Below are positions 9,519-19,345 of a stretch of DNA of 64,000 bases, in pieces; position 1 is the stretch's first letter; each line of letters opens with the position of its first letter. Both the position numbers and the translations under genes were made by a program. The notes under the pieces are model-generated. The model did not search any database and was not told the origin of the DNA. It saw nothing but the letters and a program-made list of their open reading frames with translations. Origin of the DNA: CAVSWT01 sp963731745 (GTDB lineage Bacteria > Bacteroidota > Ignavibacteria > Ignavibacteriales > Ignavibacteriaceae); contig CAVSWT010000011.1 in the NCBI GenBank assembly GCA_963731745.1, positions 124,001 to 188,000 on the forward strand, given 5' to 3'.

Positions 9519-10753
9519 TATTCATACCTTAACGCATCAACAGGATCCATTTTAGATGCCGAATATGCTGGTGCAAAACCGGCGATTATTCCTGTAATTA
9601 ATGAAACAACAATCGCTAATATAACCGCATCGTATTGTATTGAAGTTGGAAGAAATTGATTTACAAGGTTGCTTAATAGAACTGCAAATAAAAGTCCTAC
9701 AAGACCGCCCATAAGACAAATAACTGAAGATTCAAATAAGAATTGCGAAAGAATAGTACGTCTTTTAGCACCAATTGCTTTTCGAACACCAATTTCTCGA
9801 GTTCTTTCTTTTACTGAAACGAACATGATGTTCATTATCCCAATGGCGCCAACAAAAAGAGACAAACCGGTTATAAATAATCCGGCAATTTGAATTACTC
9901 CAACAACTTTGTTGTAGTTATCCATTAGGCCTTCCTGTTGATTAATAGAAAAATCGTCTTCTTCATTTATGGTTAATCCTCTTACGTGCCTCATTACACC
10001 TTCTGCTTCTATCTTTGTATCGCTGACTAAGGCTGGGCTCGCAGCTCTAACATTAATGGTAATAGAGCCGTGGGCATTACTTAAAAAGTTTTTAAATATG
10101 GTTCCGATTGGTACAAAAACTTGATTATCAGGATTGTATGAACCTAAAATAAAACTACCCTGTTCAGCTAATACGCCTACAATTTTATAATTCACCCCAC
10201 CGATTTTTATGGTTTTGTCAAGCGCATTTCCAAGAGGGAATAAATTTTTTGCAATTTCACTACCCACTACTGCAACATACCTTGCTCCTTTGCTTTCAAC
10301 ATCGGAATAAAATCTACCCATGTCAAAAGTAAAATTAGTTGTTTTAACATAATCAGCATTGGAGCCGTTTATATTTACAGATTCTATTCGTTTGTCATTG
10401 TATTTTATGGTCTCTCGTGCATTCATTACTGGGGCAACAGCTAAGGGCATTTTGGCTAATTCTTTAAATCTTTCAAAATCCTCCATGTCTATGTTTCGCC
10501 TGTTGCGCATTTTCCACCATTCGTTATTCGTAAACCACTGCCATTTATCTATATAAAGAACGTCGCTGCCCAAAGCGCTAATTCCCTTTTCAAAATTATT
10601 GTCGATTCCCTTTATCGCAACACTCATCAACACAACAACGGTAACGCCAATAATAATTCCAAGCATGGTCAATGCAGCGCGGATTTTGTTTGCTCTGATT
10701 GCATTAACCGCAATCAAGAAACTTTCTTTTAATTCCAGAATAAATGTTCCCAT
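9518..10753 (-). CDS. MacB-type ABC transporter permease (first of four)
   Basis: The 411-aa product has the MacB/FtsX layout and the signature VSVKERTREIGVRKAIGAKR. It is clearly more distant from the other three, which form a tight group: it has its own N-terminus (MGTFILELKESFLIAVNAIR) and ends in KMDPVDALRYE. It may therefore be the ancestral permease that pairs with the ATPase encoded just upstream, or the second half of a heterodimer with one of the paralogs. A 130-nt gap separates it from the ATPase gene, the widest gap in this operon. Confidence 0.92.
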   Translation of the reverse strand: MGTFILELKESFLIAVNAIRANKIRAALTMLGIIIGVTVVVLMSVAIKGIDNNFEKGISALGSDVLYIDKWQWFTNNEWWKMRNRRNIDMEDFERFKELAKMPLAVAPVMNARETIKYNDKRIESVNINGSNADYVKTTNFTFDMGRFYSDVESKGARYVAVVGSEIAKNLFPLGNALDKTIKIGGVNYKIVGVLAEQGSFILGSYNPDNQVFVPIGTIFKNFLSNAHGSITINVRAASPALVSDTKIEAEGVMRHVRGLTINEEDDFSINQQEGLMDNYNKVVGVIQIAGLFITGLSLFVGAIGIMNIMFVSVKERTREIGVRKAIGAKRRTILSQFLFESSVICLMGGLVGLLFAVLLSNLVNQFLPTSIQYDAVILAIVVSLITGIIAGFAPAYSASKMDPVDALRYE

Positions 10754-10883
10754 AATACTTCTCGCTATGTTAAATTAAAATTATACAGGACTAACCTGCT
10801 TACCCGCAAACAGATTGGAATTACATTGAATTAAAAAATATATCAATTACAACTAAATCTAAATAGAAAAAATATATTCAGAT

Positions 10884-11606
10884 TTAAATTTCGGCAGAAA
10901 CTTTTGGTTTAGGAATATATCTATTTTCAACCGGTAAATCTGATTCAATTAAACCGTCTTTCAAACGAACTATTCTTGCAGCATGTTCAGCAATGTATTC
11001 TTCGTGAGTAACCAAGATTATTGTGTTACCCTTTTCATAAATATCGTTAAATAAAAGCATTATTTCTTCACCGGTTTTTGAATCAAGATTTCCTGTAGGC
11101 TCATCAGCTAAAATTATTGATGGTTTAGTAACCAAAGCTCTGGCAACAGCTACTCTTTGCCTTTGCCCGCCGGAAAGTTCATTCGGTTTATGATGCATTC
11201 TATCTTCAAGTCCAACATCAATCAACGCCTGCTTCGCTCTTTCTTTCCTCTCATATGAAGGTATACCCGCATATATTAAAGGAAGTTCAACATTATGCAA
11301 TGCATCAGACCTGGAAAGAAGATTAAAAGTCTGGAATACAAAACCGATTTCTTTATTCCTAATTTTAGCAAGCTGATTGTCAGTCATTTCACTTACGCTA
11401 ACCCCGGTGAAATCATATTTTCCGGCAGATGGAGTATCCAGGCATCCAAGCATATTCATCAAGGTAGATTTACCAGAACCGGATGGTCCCATTATTGCCA
11501 CATATTCATTCTTATCAATTCGTAAAGTGACGTCACGAAGTGCATGAACTTTTTCAGAGCCAACTTCATAAATTTTAGAAATATGTTCGATATTAATTAT
11601 ATTCAT
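10884..11606 (-). CDS. ABC transporter ATPase, MacB/LolD type
   Basis: The 240-aa protein is a complete nucleotide-binding domain: Walker A GPSGSGKST (about 40-48), Q-loop near VFQTFN, signature LSGGQRQRVAVARAL (about 143-157), Walker B IILADEPTGNLDS and the H-loop in VTHEEY. This set with ADEPTGNLDS is typical of the LolD/MacB/FtsE group. It is the only ATPase gene in the operon, so it presumably powers all four permeases encoded downstream. Its stop and start are within 12 nt of the membrane fusion gene upstream. Confidence 0.93.
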   Translation of the reverse strand: MNIINIEHISKIYEVGSEKVHALRDVTLRIDKNEYVAIMGPSGSGKSTLMNMLGCLDTPSAGKYDFTGVSVSEMTDNQLAKIRNKEIGFVFQTFNLLSRSDALHNVELPLIYAGIPSYERKERAKQALIDVGLEDRMHHKPNELSGGQRQRVAVARALVTKPSIILADEPTGNLDSKTGEEIMLLFNDIYEKGNTIILVTHEEYIAEHAARIVRLKDGLIESDLPVENRYIPKPKVSAEI

Positions 11607-11618
11607 AGTTAAATTCCG

Positions 11619-12911
11619 TTATGATTTTTCGCTAAAAGATTTTTTCTGATCTTCTTTTCTAACAGTTGAGCCGTCTTCAAGCTCTCTTGAGATTGCTCTA
11701 TAGCTGCCTGACACAACTTCTTCATCGCCTGAAAGCCCTTTGGTAACTTCAATAAAATTATCATCGCTAATGCCGGTAGATACGGGAACTTTTTTAACTT
11801 TATTATTTTTATCCATAACAAAAACTATTTCCTGAACTTTTTCAGTATTTTTTTTCGTCCCATTGTCCATGGCTAAATTGCTGTCATCTGATTTTTCTTG
11901 TGCACCCATGTTCATTCCGGTTCGTGCAGTTACACTTTGAATAGGAACGCTTACAACATTTTTCTTTGTTTCAGTTTCAACATCTGCATTACACGACATA
12001 CCCGGACGTAAATTATCATCAATGTCAATTAATTTAATTTCTACCTCAAAATTAACAACCTGTTCTTGTGTTCCTAGTCCGGATGATTGAGCACTATTTC
12101 CAATTTGTTTTACAGTTCCTTTAAATATTTTATCACCAAAAGCATCAACTTTAACTCTTGCAGTGTCACCAACTCCAATTAACACTACATCATTCTCATC
12201 TACGTCAACAACTGCTTCCATATTGGATAGATCAGCAACAGTCATAATATCTGTGCCCTGACTAAAGCCGCTGCCTAAAACGCGTTCCCCCAATTCTACG
12301 TTTAATTGTGTGATCGTTCCATCCATTGGTGAATATATCGAAAGTTTATTTATTTGATCATTTATTTCTTTAACAGATGCATCACCTTGTGCTACTGTTG
12401 CTTTTGCAGTTTCGTATGCGCCCTTAGCAGATAAATAATTACTTTTTGCAGCCTCTAATTCTGAATCGCTTGCAAGCTTTTTATTATGCAGTTCTTTTGC
12501 TCTGTCATAATCTGAAGTTAACTTATCAAGCTCAGCCTGGCGAATGGTAAGAGTTGATTTGTAAGCTTGAAGATTAGCTTCGGCCCGTTCTTTTTGCGCC
12601 ATATAATTGTCGCCTTTAATGCTTATCAAAAGCTGGCCGCGTTTAACTTTGTCGCCTTCTTTAACCGGCAGGGAAATAATTTCACCGGTTACCTCAGGAG
12701 TTATTGCAACTTTGAATTCAGGATCAATTTTACCGGTTGCTGAAACTTTTTGAGTAATGGTACGTTTAGTAACCTTTTCAGTTTGAACAGGAATAATTTC
12801 TTCTTTACTGCCGCCTAATAAAGCCATTAAAACAAGTGCTACAACAAGTACGCCTAGTATTGAAAAAATGATTACTTTTTTCTTTGATTTTTTTCTTTTA
12901 CCGTTTGCCAT
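11619..12911 (-). CDS. periplasmic adaptor (membrane fusion protein), MacA/RND type
   Basis: The start is set at the ATG giving MANGKRKKSK, which has AGGAG 10 nt upstream; the longer frame (to 12941) would only overlap tolC-like sequence. The 430-aa product has a basic N-terminus, one transmembrane helix (about 14-35), a lipoyl-like half (VKEGDKVKRGQLL), a long alpha-helical hairpin of about 90 residues rich in Ala/Glu/Lys (YDRAKELHNKKLASDSELEA), the second lipoyl half (MDGTITQLNVELGERV) and beta-barrel domains. It joins the inner-membrane permeases to the outer-membrane channel encoded upstream. Confidence 0.92.
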   Translation of the reverse strand: MANGKRKKSKKKVIIFSILGVLVVALVLMALLGGSKEEIIPVQTEKVTKRTITQKVSATGKIDPEFKVAITPEVTGEIISLPVKEGDKVKRGQLLISIKGDNYMAQKERAEANLQAYKSTLTIRQAELDKLTSDYDRAKELHNKKLASDSELEAAKSNYLSAKGAYETAKATVAQGDASVKEINDQINKLSIYSPMDGTITQLNVELGERVLGSGFSQGTDIMTVADLSNMEAVVDVDENDVVLIGVGDTARVKVDAFGDKIFKGTVKQIGNSAQSSGLGTQEQVVNFEVEIKLIDIDDNLRPGMSCNADVETETKKNVVSVPIQSVTARTGMNMGAQEKSDDSNLAMDNGTKKNTEKVQEIVFVMDKNNKVKKVPVSTGISDDNFIEVTKGLSGDEEVVSGSYRAISRELEDGSTVRKEDQKKSFSEKS

Positions 12912-12933
12912 TTTAATTTTTCTCCTATAAACG

Positions 12934-14286
12934 TTATTCAAACTTTTGATAATCTAAAACACCCAAGTAATACTTTAATTGCTCATTTAATTTTATATAA
13001 GCAAATTGAGCGTTTATATAATTTGTAAGTGCATTGGTATAATCCGAGTTTGCAATTAAAACATTCAAAAGCGTACCCGACCCAAGCGAATATTTTTCTG
13101 ATTCAATTTTTCTGTTTTCTTCTGATGCCTCTACATTACTTTTTCCAACAGCAAGTGCTTTTTCGGCAGCTTGTAAATCAAGAAATGTACTTTGCAGGTT
13201 TTTCTTTATTTGTCTTTCTAAATCATTTACTTCAACCTGTTTATTCATCACATTTACTTTAGCAAATTCAACCTGGTTTTCCGTATTGAAATTTGAAAAA
13301 ATTGGAAGGCTTAATGTTAAACCAGCAGAGTATGTTTTTGATTTAAATAATTTATCAACATTATTAGCGTAAGTACTAAAATTTGCTGACCCTGTCAATG
13401 TAGGCAAATAACCTGACCAGGCTTTGGTGACACCGTTTTCTGCACTTTCGAGATCTAAATGTGCACTTTTATAATCCGGTCTTTTATTTAACGCCTCTTC
13501 AACCAGCTGAGATATATTTTCATATTGCTGAGATAAATTCTTATTCAAGATTGACAGCTCTTGAGCAGAAAGTGAATCTGAAAATTGATACTGGTCTAAA
13601 ACATCCAATCCGAGATAGTCAAGCAAATCTGCTTTTGAACTCTCCAATGCATTGCTGGTTTGTATTACAGCTAATTCAGCATTACCATATTTAACTTGCT
13701 GTGCGTAAACATCGGCAAGAGTTACAGCGCCTAGCTTATTTCGTTCTGAAATTGTTTCCAAATTTTTCTTATTCCATTTTACATCTTCATCTTTAACTTT
13801 TAATAGCTGCTGGTTGTTCACAACAATATAGTACAAATTGATTGTGTTGAAAACAATATCTTGTTTTATCCTCTCAAAAAATAATTCAGCAGACTCAAGA
13901 TCATTTTTAGATTGAGATAGATTTGCGATGTTCGAAAGTCCATCAAACAAATCTACATTGGCTCGAGCCCCTACAGAATAACTTCGTGTTTCTCTAGTAA
14001 CGGGATCGGTTGAAAATGTTACTCCTTGAATAACATAAGTTTCCCCTCCGGCTGCTTCATCACGACTCCAGTTTGCAGACCCGCTTACACCTAATGATGG
14101 TAAAAAAGCACCGTACGCAGCCTTCACACTTGATCTATAAGTGGCAAGGTTGTTCTCGGTTTTTTTCAAAGTAGAATTTCTTTGAAGTGCTATTTTTATT
14201 GCATCATCTAAGGATAACATTTTTTGAGCAGGTGCTAAACCCGGTAGAGAGATTAAAAAAATAATAGTCAGCAAAATTCGCAGCAT
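12934..14286 (-). CDS. TolC-family outer membrane efflux channel
   Basis: The start chosen is the third in-frame ATG (MLRILLTIIFLISLPG), because GGAG lies 6 nt before it and it opens directly into a signal peptide ending in APAQ; ATGs at 14298 and 14310 have no such site. The mature protein shows two repeats of the OEP/TolC fold: coiled-coil helices with NLYYIVVNNQQLLKVKDEDV and LQAAEKALAVGKSNVEASEE, and strand regions such as YSVGARANVDLFDG and YSAGLTLSLPIFSNFN. It is the first gene of the efflux operon, 22 nt before the adaptor gene. About 450 residues is usual for the family. Confidence 0.92.
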   Translation of the reverse strand: MLRILLTIIFLISLPGLAPAQKMLSLDDAIKIALQRNSTLKKTENNLATYRSSVKAAYGAFLPSLGVSGSANWSRDEAAGGETYVIQGVTFSTDPVTRETRSYSVGARANVDLFDGLSNIANLSQSKNDLESAELFFERIKQDIVFNTINLYYIVVNNQQLLKVKDEDVKWNKKNLETISERNKLGAVTLADVYAQQVKYGNAELAVIQTSNALESSKADLLDYLGLDVLDQYQFSDSLSAQELSILNKNLSQQYENISQLVEEALNKRPDYKSAHLDLESAENGVTKAWSGYLPTLTGSANFSTYANNVDKLFKSKTYSAGLTLSLPIFSNFNTENQVEFAKVNVMNKQVEVNDLERQIKKNLQSTFLDLQAAEKALAVGKSNVEASEENRKIESEKYSLGSGTLLNVLIANSDYTNALTNYINAQFAYIKLNEQLKYYLGVLDYQKFE

Positions 14287-14421
14287 CTTTTTCTCCATAT
14301 GGTTTTTCAATTTTTAAGTATTATTAAGATTCGGAAAAAATATTTAGACGATTTTGTTATTCATAAGGTTACATGCCGTCTTCTCTTTTAACCTATGAAC
14401 TTTTCCCTCTAAATACTTACG

Positions 14422-14429
14422 CAAAGATA
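14422..14429 (-). promoter_or_regulatory. TATCTTTG, candidate -7 promoter box for efflux operon
   Basis: The minus strand reads TATCTTTG, an exact match to the Bacteroidota -7 consensus TAnnTTTG, about 135 nt before the TolC-like start. TTGACA lies a few bases upstream, giving an alternative sigma70-like reading with AAGTAT as -10. One of the two may be the operon promoter. Confidence 0.35.
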
Positions 14430-14536
14430 TATATATGTCAATTAGTTTTTGAAATTTATTTACAAACGGTTATATAATTACATAATCGGTGCATTTATAA
14501 ATAATTGTTTTCGCTTTTGGGGAAAAATTTAATACA

Positions 14537-14544
14537 CAAAGATA
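14537..14544 (-). promoter_or_regulatory. second TATCTTTG box upstream of efflux operon
   Basis: This is a second exact TAnnTTTG match on the minus strand, about 250 nt before the TolC-like start and just after the cca stop. A TTGA lies 22 nt upstream of it. It may be a distal promoter. The evidence is the motif only. Confidence 0.25.
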
Positions 14545-14566
14545 ATAAGAATAAAATTATTATAAC

Positions 14567-15988
14567 TCAATTTAAAAATTGTTCTTTTATATTTAATAAG
14601 TACTGGTAGGCTTCTTCGTAGTTATTCCCAATTTTGCCGTCAAGAATAGCATCCTCGATAGCGGTTTTAATTTCACCAACTTTTTTAGATGGTTTTAAAT
14701 TACAAACTTCCATAATTGTTTCTCCGCGAACCGGCGATTGAAATGCCCGAAGCTGGTCTTTTTCTTCTACCTCCCAAACGCGTTTCATCACCCGTTCATA
14801 ATTATCAAGATATTCGGATACTTTATCTTGATTTTTGCTTGTGATATCTGCACGGCATAAAGTAATTAAATCTTCAAGGTCCTGACCGGCAGAAACAATT
14901 AATCTTCTAATCGCTGAATCGGTTACATTTTCTTTTGCCAAAGCGATCGGACGTAAATGCAAGCGAACTAATTTTTCTACGTAATCAAGTTTTGAAAATG
15001 GAAGCTTAAGTCTTTTGAAAATAGATTTCATCATCCTTGCACCAAGTTCTTCGTGACCATGAAATGTCCAGCCGGTTCCTTCAACAAATCTTTTTGTCTG
15101 CGGCTTAGCAATGTCGTGCACTAAAGCTGTAAACCTTAACCAAACATTATCTGTTGCCTTAGAAATATTATCAACAACCTGGCAAGTATGAAGGAAGACA
15201 TCTTTATGATGATAATCTTTTCTTTGGTCAATTCCGCTGAGATTGGAAATTTCAGGAAATATTACATCCATTACTCCAGAATAAAATAATAGTTTTAATC
15301 CAACCGAAGGTTTTGGAGAAGACAAAATTTTCAAAAACTCATCAGTAATTCTTTCTTGAGATACAATTTTTAAACGATCCTTTAAGTTGAATGCTGCATC
15401 ATTAATAGATTTGTCAACATCAAAATTCAATTGGGATGCAAATCGAAATGCTCTAAGAATTCGTAGTGGGTCGTCGTCAAAAGTAAGCATAGCATCGATT
15501 GGAGTTTTAATAATTTTATTTTTGATATCTTCATAACCATTATAAAGATCAATTAACTCACCGATATTTTCTTCATTTAAAGAAATTGCTAATGTGTTAA
15601 TGGTAAAATCTCTACGACTTATATCTTCTTCAAAACTTCCCGAAGTTACAATTGGGTTTCTGCTGCTTTTTGTATATGATTCTTTTCTTGCGCCTACGAA
15701 CTCTAACTCAAAATCTTCAACTTTAAAATTAGCTGTTCCAAAATTTTTAAAAATATTAATTTTTTTAATGCCGAATTTCTCTGCTAATGTAGAAGCGAAA
15801 TTTGGACCGTCACCAATTATAACAAAATCAATTTCATTTTTTCTAAATTTAGTTTCATTGTTTTCTTGATTAAGAATTAAATCACGAACAAATCCGCCGA
15901 CAATATAAGTTTTAGTATTCAATTCAGAAGCAGTTTCACATGCCTTCCTGAATATTATTAAATTATTTAACGATTGTTCAAAGTTCAT
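14567..15988 (-). CDS. cca: CCA-adding enzyme / tRNA nucleotidyltransferase with HD domain
   Basis: The 473-aa protein has the class II nucleotidyltransferase head (YIVGGFVRDLIL, then NEIDFVII where most relatives have DxD), the RRDFTINTLAIS motif, and the RNA-binding DDPLRILRAFRFASQ. An HD domain follows with ALVHDIAKPQT near residue 270. Such proteins add CCA to tRNA 3' ends and may trim 2',3'-phosphates through the HD domain. The tRNA-Leu in this window has no encoded CCA, which fits a need for this enzyme. The first carboxylate of the DxD pair is Glu (E-I-D), still able to bind metal. A poly(A) polymerase role is the main alternative. Confidence 0.88.
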   Translation of the reverse strand: MNFEQSLNNLIIFRKACETASELNTKTYIVGGFVRDLILNQENNETKFRKNEIDFVIIGDGPNFASTLAEKFGIKKINIFKNFGTANFKVEDFELEFVGARKESYTKSSRNPIVTSGSFEEDISRRDFTINTLAISLNEENIGELIDLYNGYEDIKNKIIKTPIDAMLTFDDDPLRILRAFRFASQLNFDVDKSINDAAFNLKDRLKIVSQERITDEFLKILSSPKPSVGLKLLFYSGVMDVIFPEISNLSGIDQRKDYHHKDVFLHTCQVVDNISKATDNVWLRFTALVHDIAKPQTKRFVEGTGWTFHGHEELGARMMKSIFKRLKLPFSKLDYVEKLVRLHLRPIALAKENVTDSAIRRLIVSAGQDLEDLITLCRADITSKNQDKVSEYLDNYERVMKRVWEVEEKDQLRAFQSPVRGETIMEVCNLKPSKKVGEIKTAIEDAILDGKIGNNYEEAYQYLLNIKEQFLN

Positions 15989-15997
15989 TAAAAATTA

Positions 15998-17122
15998 TTA
16001 GCTTTTATTTTTCATAATAATTTGTGAATTAAGCGGTTCAGATTTGCTGCCCAATAAAATAGCAATTGGTTTTAGTGGTTCAATGTTACTGAATAATATT
16101 TTAATGGAAGCTGAAATTGGTACCGCTAAAAACATTCCAACTATTCCCCAAACCCATCCCCAAAAGATTAAAGAAAATAATACAAATACCGGACTAAGAT
16201 CCATTCTTAATCCGAGAAAATGCGGTTCGGCAATATTACCAATTACATTTTGAATTAATAAAAGCAGCACTGCCATGGAAATAATTGTAAAGCCAAATCC
16301 ATATTGAAGAAGTCCAATAATAATTGGACAAAGAGTTGCAATAGTCGATCCGATATTCGGTATAAAATTTAAAACGAAGGTTAAAAATCCCCACATATAT
16401 GCGAAGTCGATACCGTAAGCAAGCAAAATAATTGTGGTTATCAATCCGGTAACTAAACTTAAAATTGTTTTAATCACGATATACGATTGCAGTTGTGTAT
16501 TTATATTTAAGATATTTCTTTCAACAGATTCTTTCTTATCTGAAAAAGCAAATCGCAGCCTATCTTCAAATTTTGTCTTTCCTGCCATCATAAAAATCCA
16601 GAAGATAACCATTATAAAAAAATCACTCATTGCCGAAGAAAAGGATGCGACTAAATCTTGTATTACTCCGGTCTTAAAAAGTTGAGGTAAAATTTTACTT
16701 ATTTCAAAATTCTGATAGTCAATCCCAAGCAGTCTTGAAAATTCTTTCAATGTTAAATTAAACGGGCGTAAAATTATTTGGAAGAAGGAATATAAATTAT
16801 TTGAATAAGAATCAAACTTATCTGGAAATGCGGAAAAATTAGAAACTAGAAGAAGTCCAATTAAATAATAGAAGGAAAAAACAAAAACTAAAATGAATAT
16901 AATTGTTATCCATTGCGGTACTCCACGTTTCTTTAAAAGAATAATTAATGGGTGAAATAAAAATGTTAGAAATACGGAGAACGTAATTGGTATTAAAAAT
17001 GACCTTAAAGCGATTAAAATAAAAACGAACAACGCAAATGAAATAAAGCCCAAGAAGTAGGTTGTCATTTTTAGATGCTTGGCAGATCTCTCTTCAATCG
17101 GCTTCATAATTAATTCTTTCAT
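15998..17122 (-). CDS. AI-2E family (PerM-like) membrane transporter
   Basis: The 374-aa protein has about eight hydrophobic segments and the usual AI-2E exporter layout: two pairs of helices, a soluble loop (about 90-170) and a C-terminal block with AYMWGFLTFVLNFIPNIGST and GLLQYGFGF. The family includes TqsA and Na+/H+ antiporter-like members, and its substrates are poorly known. The ATG overlaps the stop of the upstream gluzincin gene by 4 nt (ATGA). The cca gene starts 9 nt downstream. The family call is good and the substrate unknown. Confidence 0.85.
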   Translation of the reverse strand: MKELIMKPIEERSAKHLKMTTYFLGFISFALFVFILIALRSFLIPITFSVFLTFLFHPLIILLKKRGVPQWITIIFILVFVFSFYYLIGLLLVSNFSAFPDKFDSYSNNLYSFFQIILRPFNLTLKEFSRLLGIDYQNFEISKILPQLFKTGVIQDLVASFSSAMSDFFIMVIFWIFMMAGKTKFEDRLRFAFSDKKESVERNILNINTQLQSYIVIKTILSLVTGLITTIILLAYGIDFAYMWGFLTFVLNFIPNIGSTIATLCPIIIGLLQYGFGFTIISMAVLLLLIQNVIGNIAEPHFLGLRMDLSPVFVLFSLIFWGWVWGIVGMFLAVPISASIKILFSNIEPLKPIAILLGSKSEPLNSQIIMKNKS

Positions 17123-19344
17123 TTGTAAAGAAATTTTTGTAGAAATTTATTCCCATGAAAATACATCCAGGTACATTTTTTATAATTTTCTTTTTGAAGT
17201 TTTTCAAAACTTGTATCTCCATTATAACGCATTGACAATGCAGCCATTTTTCTTGCACGAGTAAAATCTAAATTCTCAAGCATGTATGCAGATAACTTGA
17301 ATACGGCATAGCTGCTTCTGTAATCATTCACGATTAAGGTTCTTTTAAATTTAGAGATAAATATATCATAATTTTCTTTTAGTGTTTTTGATAATTCAAC
17401 TACTGCCGGGAACGAGTAATATACATAATCGTTCTGATTGATTTGATCAAGAATTAAATATTTATTAACAGCATCGCTTTTCAAATATAATGGCAGCAGA
17501 GTATCTTGCGGTATAATTCTAGTTCTTAACTTTGCTAAATTAAATAATGTTCTATTTGGATTTTGATAACTTAGAATATTATACAATGAATCTGCTGAGG
17601 CTATGTAATCGTTTTTTGCTAAAAGATCTGCTAATTGAAATTCCATTGTATAATAGTAAGCTGTATTTTTAAACACGTTAATATTGTCATCCAATAACCC
17701 TATAGCCTCTTTAGTTTTTCCTAATTCATTTAAGCTATTTGACATCCCCACCAATGCTGAAAAGTTTATGGAGACATCTAAAATTTCTTGGAATATTTTT
17801 TCTGATTTTTTATAATTTTTGGCTTGATAGTTTTCCCAGCCATCCTTTAAACGACTTGAAACATATCTTGGGCATACTTTTGTGAAAAGCGACTGTCTGC
17901 CAAAAAAATAATAAGCTGAATTTTTATTATCCGCAATAATGGATTTTAGGAAATCATAATATTCGGATTCTAGTCTGCTTACGGGCATTTTGTAAATTTT
18001 TTCGAAGTCAATGTTCGAATATAATTTTTTGACTTTGTTAATTCCGTAATTTTCAATTAAATATTTAACAAATGAGCCGGCGTAAATGTATGAAAGACTT
18101 GAAGGGTTTGTTAAGAATGAATATCCTGAAAAAAGATTTTTAATATTAATTTTAAAACCATTCTTATATGCAAGAGCTGCCATGTAGTGAATATCATATT
18201 CTGAATAAAACGGATCTGCCGCTACCGCAACGCCTTCAATTAAAGAAGGATTTATATTTTCAGCAACTTTAAATATACCTGTTCCAAATTTGCTGCTAAT
18301 GACATGAGCAAGTTCATGTCTAAGAGTTGCATCATAATTATTATATACTGTAAAACTTTGATTCAACCATGGTTTGGCAACATCAGCATTTTCTGTTCCA
18401 AGCAATTCTTTTTTTTGCTGCGAGTCTTTAAATATGAAAGAATTTATTTTCTTATCCATTTTAGTTCGGAAAAAGAAAGTAAGCTGTTCATAATAATATT
18501 CATGATGAAGTGCGATTGATTTTGCCAGTGATTCATTAATTGAATCGGAATAATGAATTAAAAAATGCGGAGTTTCAATTTCCCGATTTAAATAATTTGT
18601 CATTCTATGGAAATCTGTGGAGTAGCCAAAGCCCGGTGACAAATAAATAAAAAGAATTGATATCAAAAATGATAATGTAAATAAACTCTTTCTAGTTATT
18701 TGTAAAAGCTTGAAATAAATATTATAAGAGAAATAAAAAAGCAGTGCGAAAAATATTATATTCAGAGAACGATAAACAGCTAATTTCAAATCGACGCTAA
18801 TTCCTTCGTCATAAATTGTCCCGGGATAATACCCGAATAGCGGATTATAAAAAAATATTTGCGGATTAAAATAAAACTCAAATAACGGAACGAGTAAAAT
18901 TAAAATATATAACAGAATGAATTTTAAAATAAAAAATCGCTTACCAAAAACTTTAACAAAAATGCCAAGTGAAGATCCGATTAATACTGATGGAACTGTT
19001 AATACCAAATAAAATTGAAAGCCTTCCCACAAAGAACAGTTTATGGTTAAAAGTGAATGGACAATTGAAATAATTGCAGGAAAAAATAAAAAAGCTGTAA
19101 ATGAATAGAGTAAAATTTTAATGAATTTATTTTTGTTTGCATCAGTTTGATTGTTCTTTTTAAGAACAATAATTGTATAAACTCCGCTAAAAAATGAAAG
19201 AAGCAGAGAATTAAGTAAAGAAAATTCGTAACCGAATACTTTAGTAAGAGGTAAAAATAAAAGCAGAATATTGAAAACAATAATCAGTAAAAGAAAGAAA
19301 GAAAAATATTTGTAATCAAATAATATTTTTTTTATTGAAGACAA
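17119..19344 (-). CDS. membrane-anchored gluzincin (peptidase MA-like) with TPR-like tail
   Basis: The 741-aa protein has about seven hydrophobic helices in the first 235 residues, then an extracytoplasmic zinc peptidase domain: HELAH at 343-347 and the likely third ligand Glu370 in SLIEGVAVAAD. The remainder (about 480-740) is helical and TPR-like. Peptidase_MA-type domains normally come without such a membrane N-terminus. The start is a TTG one base after the murA-side stop region; murA itself ends at 19346, so the gene follows it directly. It could be a surface or periplasmic protease. No substrate can be proposed from the context. Confidence 0.75.
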   Translation of the reverse strand: MSSIKKILFDYKYFSFFLLLIIVFNILLLFLPLTKVFGYEFSLLNSLLLSFFSGVYTIIVLKKNNQTDANKNKFIKILLYSFTAFLFFPAIISIVHSLLTINCSLWEGFQFYLVLTVPSVLIGSSLGIFVKVFGKRFFILKFILLYILILLVPLFEFYFNPQIFFYNPLFGYYPGTIYDEGISVDLKLAVYRSLNIIFFALLFYFSYNIYFKLLQITRKSLFTLSFLISILFIYLSPGFGYSTDFHRMTNYLNREIETPHFLIHYSDSINESLAKSIALHHEYYYEQLTFFFRTKMDKKINSFIFKDSQQKKELLGTENADVAKPWLNQSFTVYNNYDATLRHELAHVISSKFGTGIFKVAENINPSLIEGVAVAADPFYSEYDIHYMAALAYKNGFKINIKNLFSGYSFLTNPSSLSYIYAGSFVKYLIENYGINKVKKLYSNIDFEKIYKMPVSRLESEYYDFLKSIIADNKNSAYYFFGRQSLFTKVCPRYVSSRLKDGWENYQAKNYKKSEKIFQEILDVSINFSALVGMSNSLNELGKTKEAIGLLDDNINVFKNTAYYYTMEFQLADLLAKNDYIASADSLYNILSYQNPNRTLFNLAKLRTRIIPQDTLLPLYLKSDAVNKYLILDQINQNDYVYYSFPAVVELSKTLKENYDIFISKFKRTLIVNDYRSSYAVFKLSAYMLENLDFTRARKMAALSMRYNGDTSFEKLQKENYKKCTWMYFHGNKFLQKFLYK

Positions 19345-19345
19345 G

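Noticed and set aside
11609..11821. Second minus-strand frame at the end of the adaptor gene
   Set aside because: It is wholly inside the adaptor gene in another frame and has no motif.
12912..12941. Longer start for the adaptor protein
   Set aside because: The ATG at 12911 has AGGAG at 10 nt; the extension reads back into the TolC-like gene.
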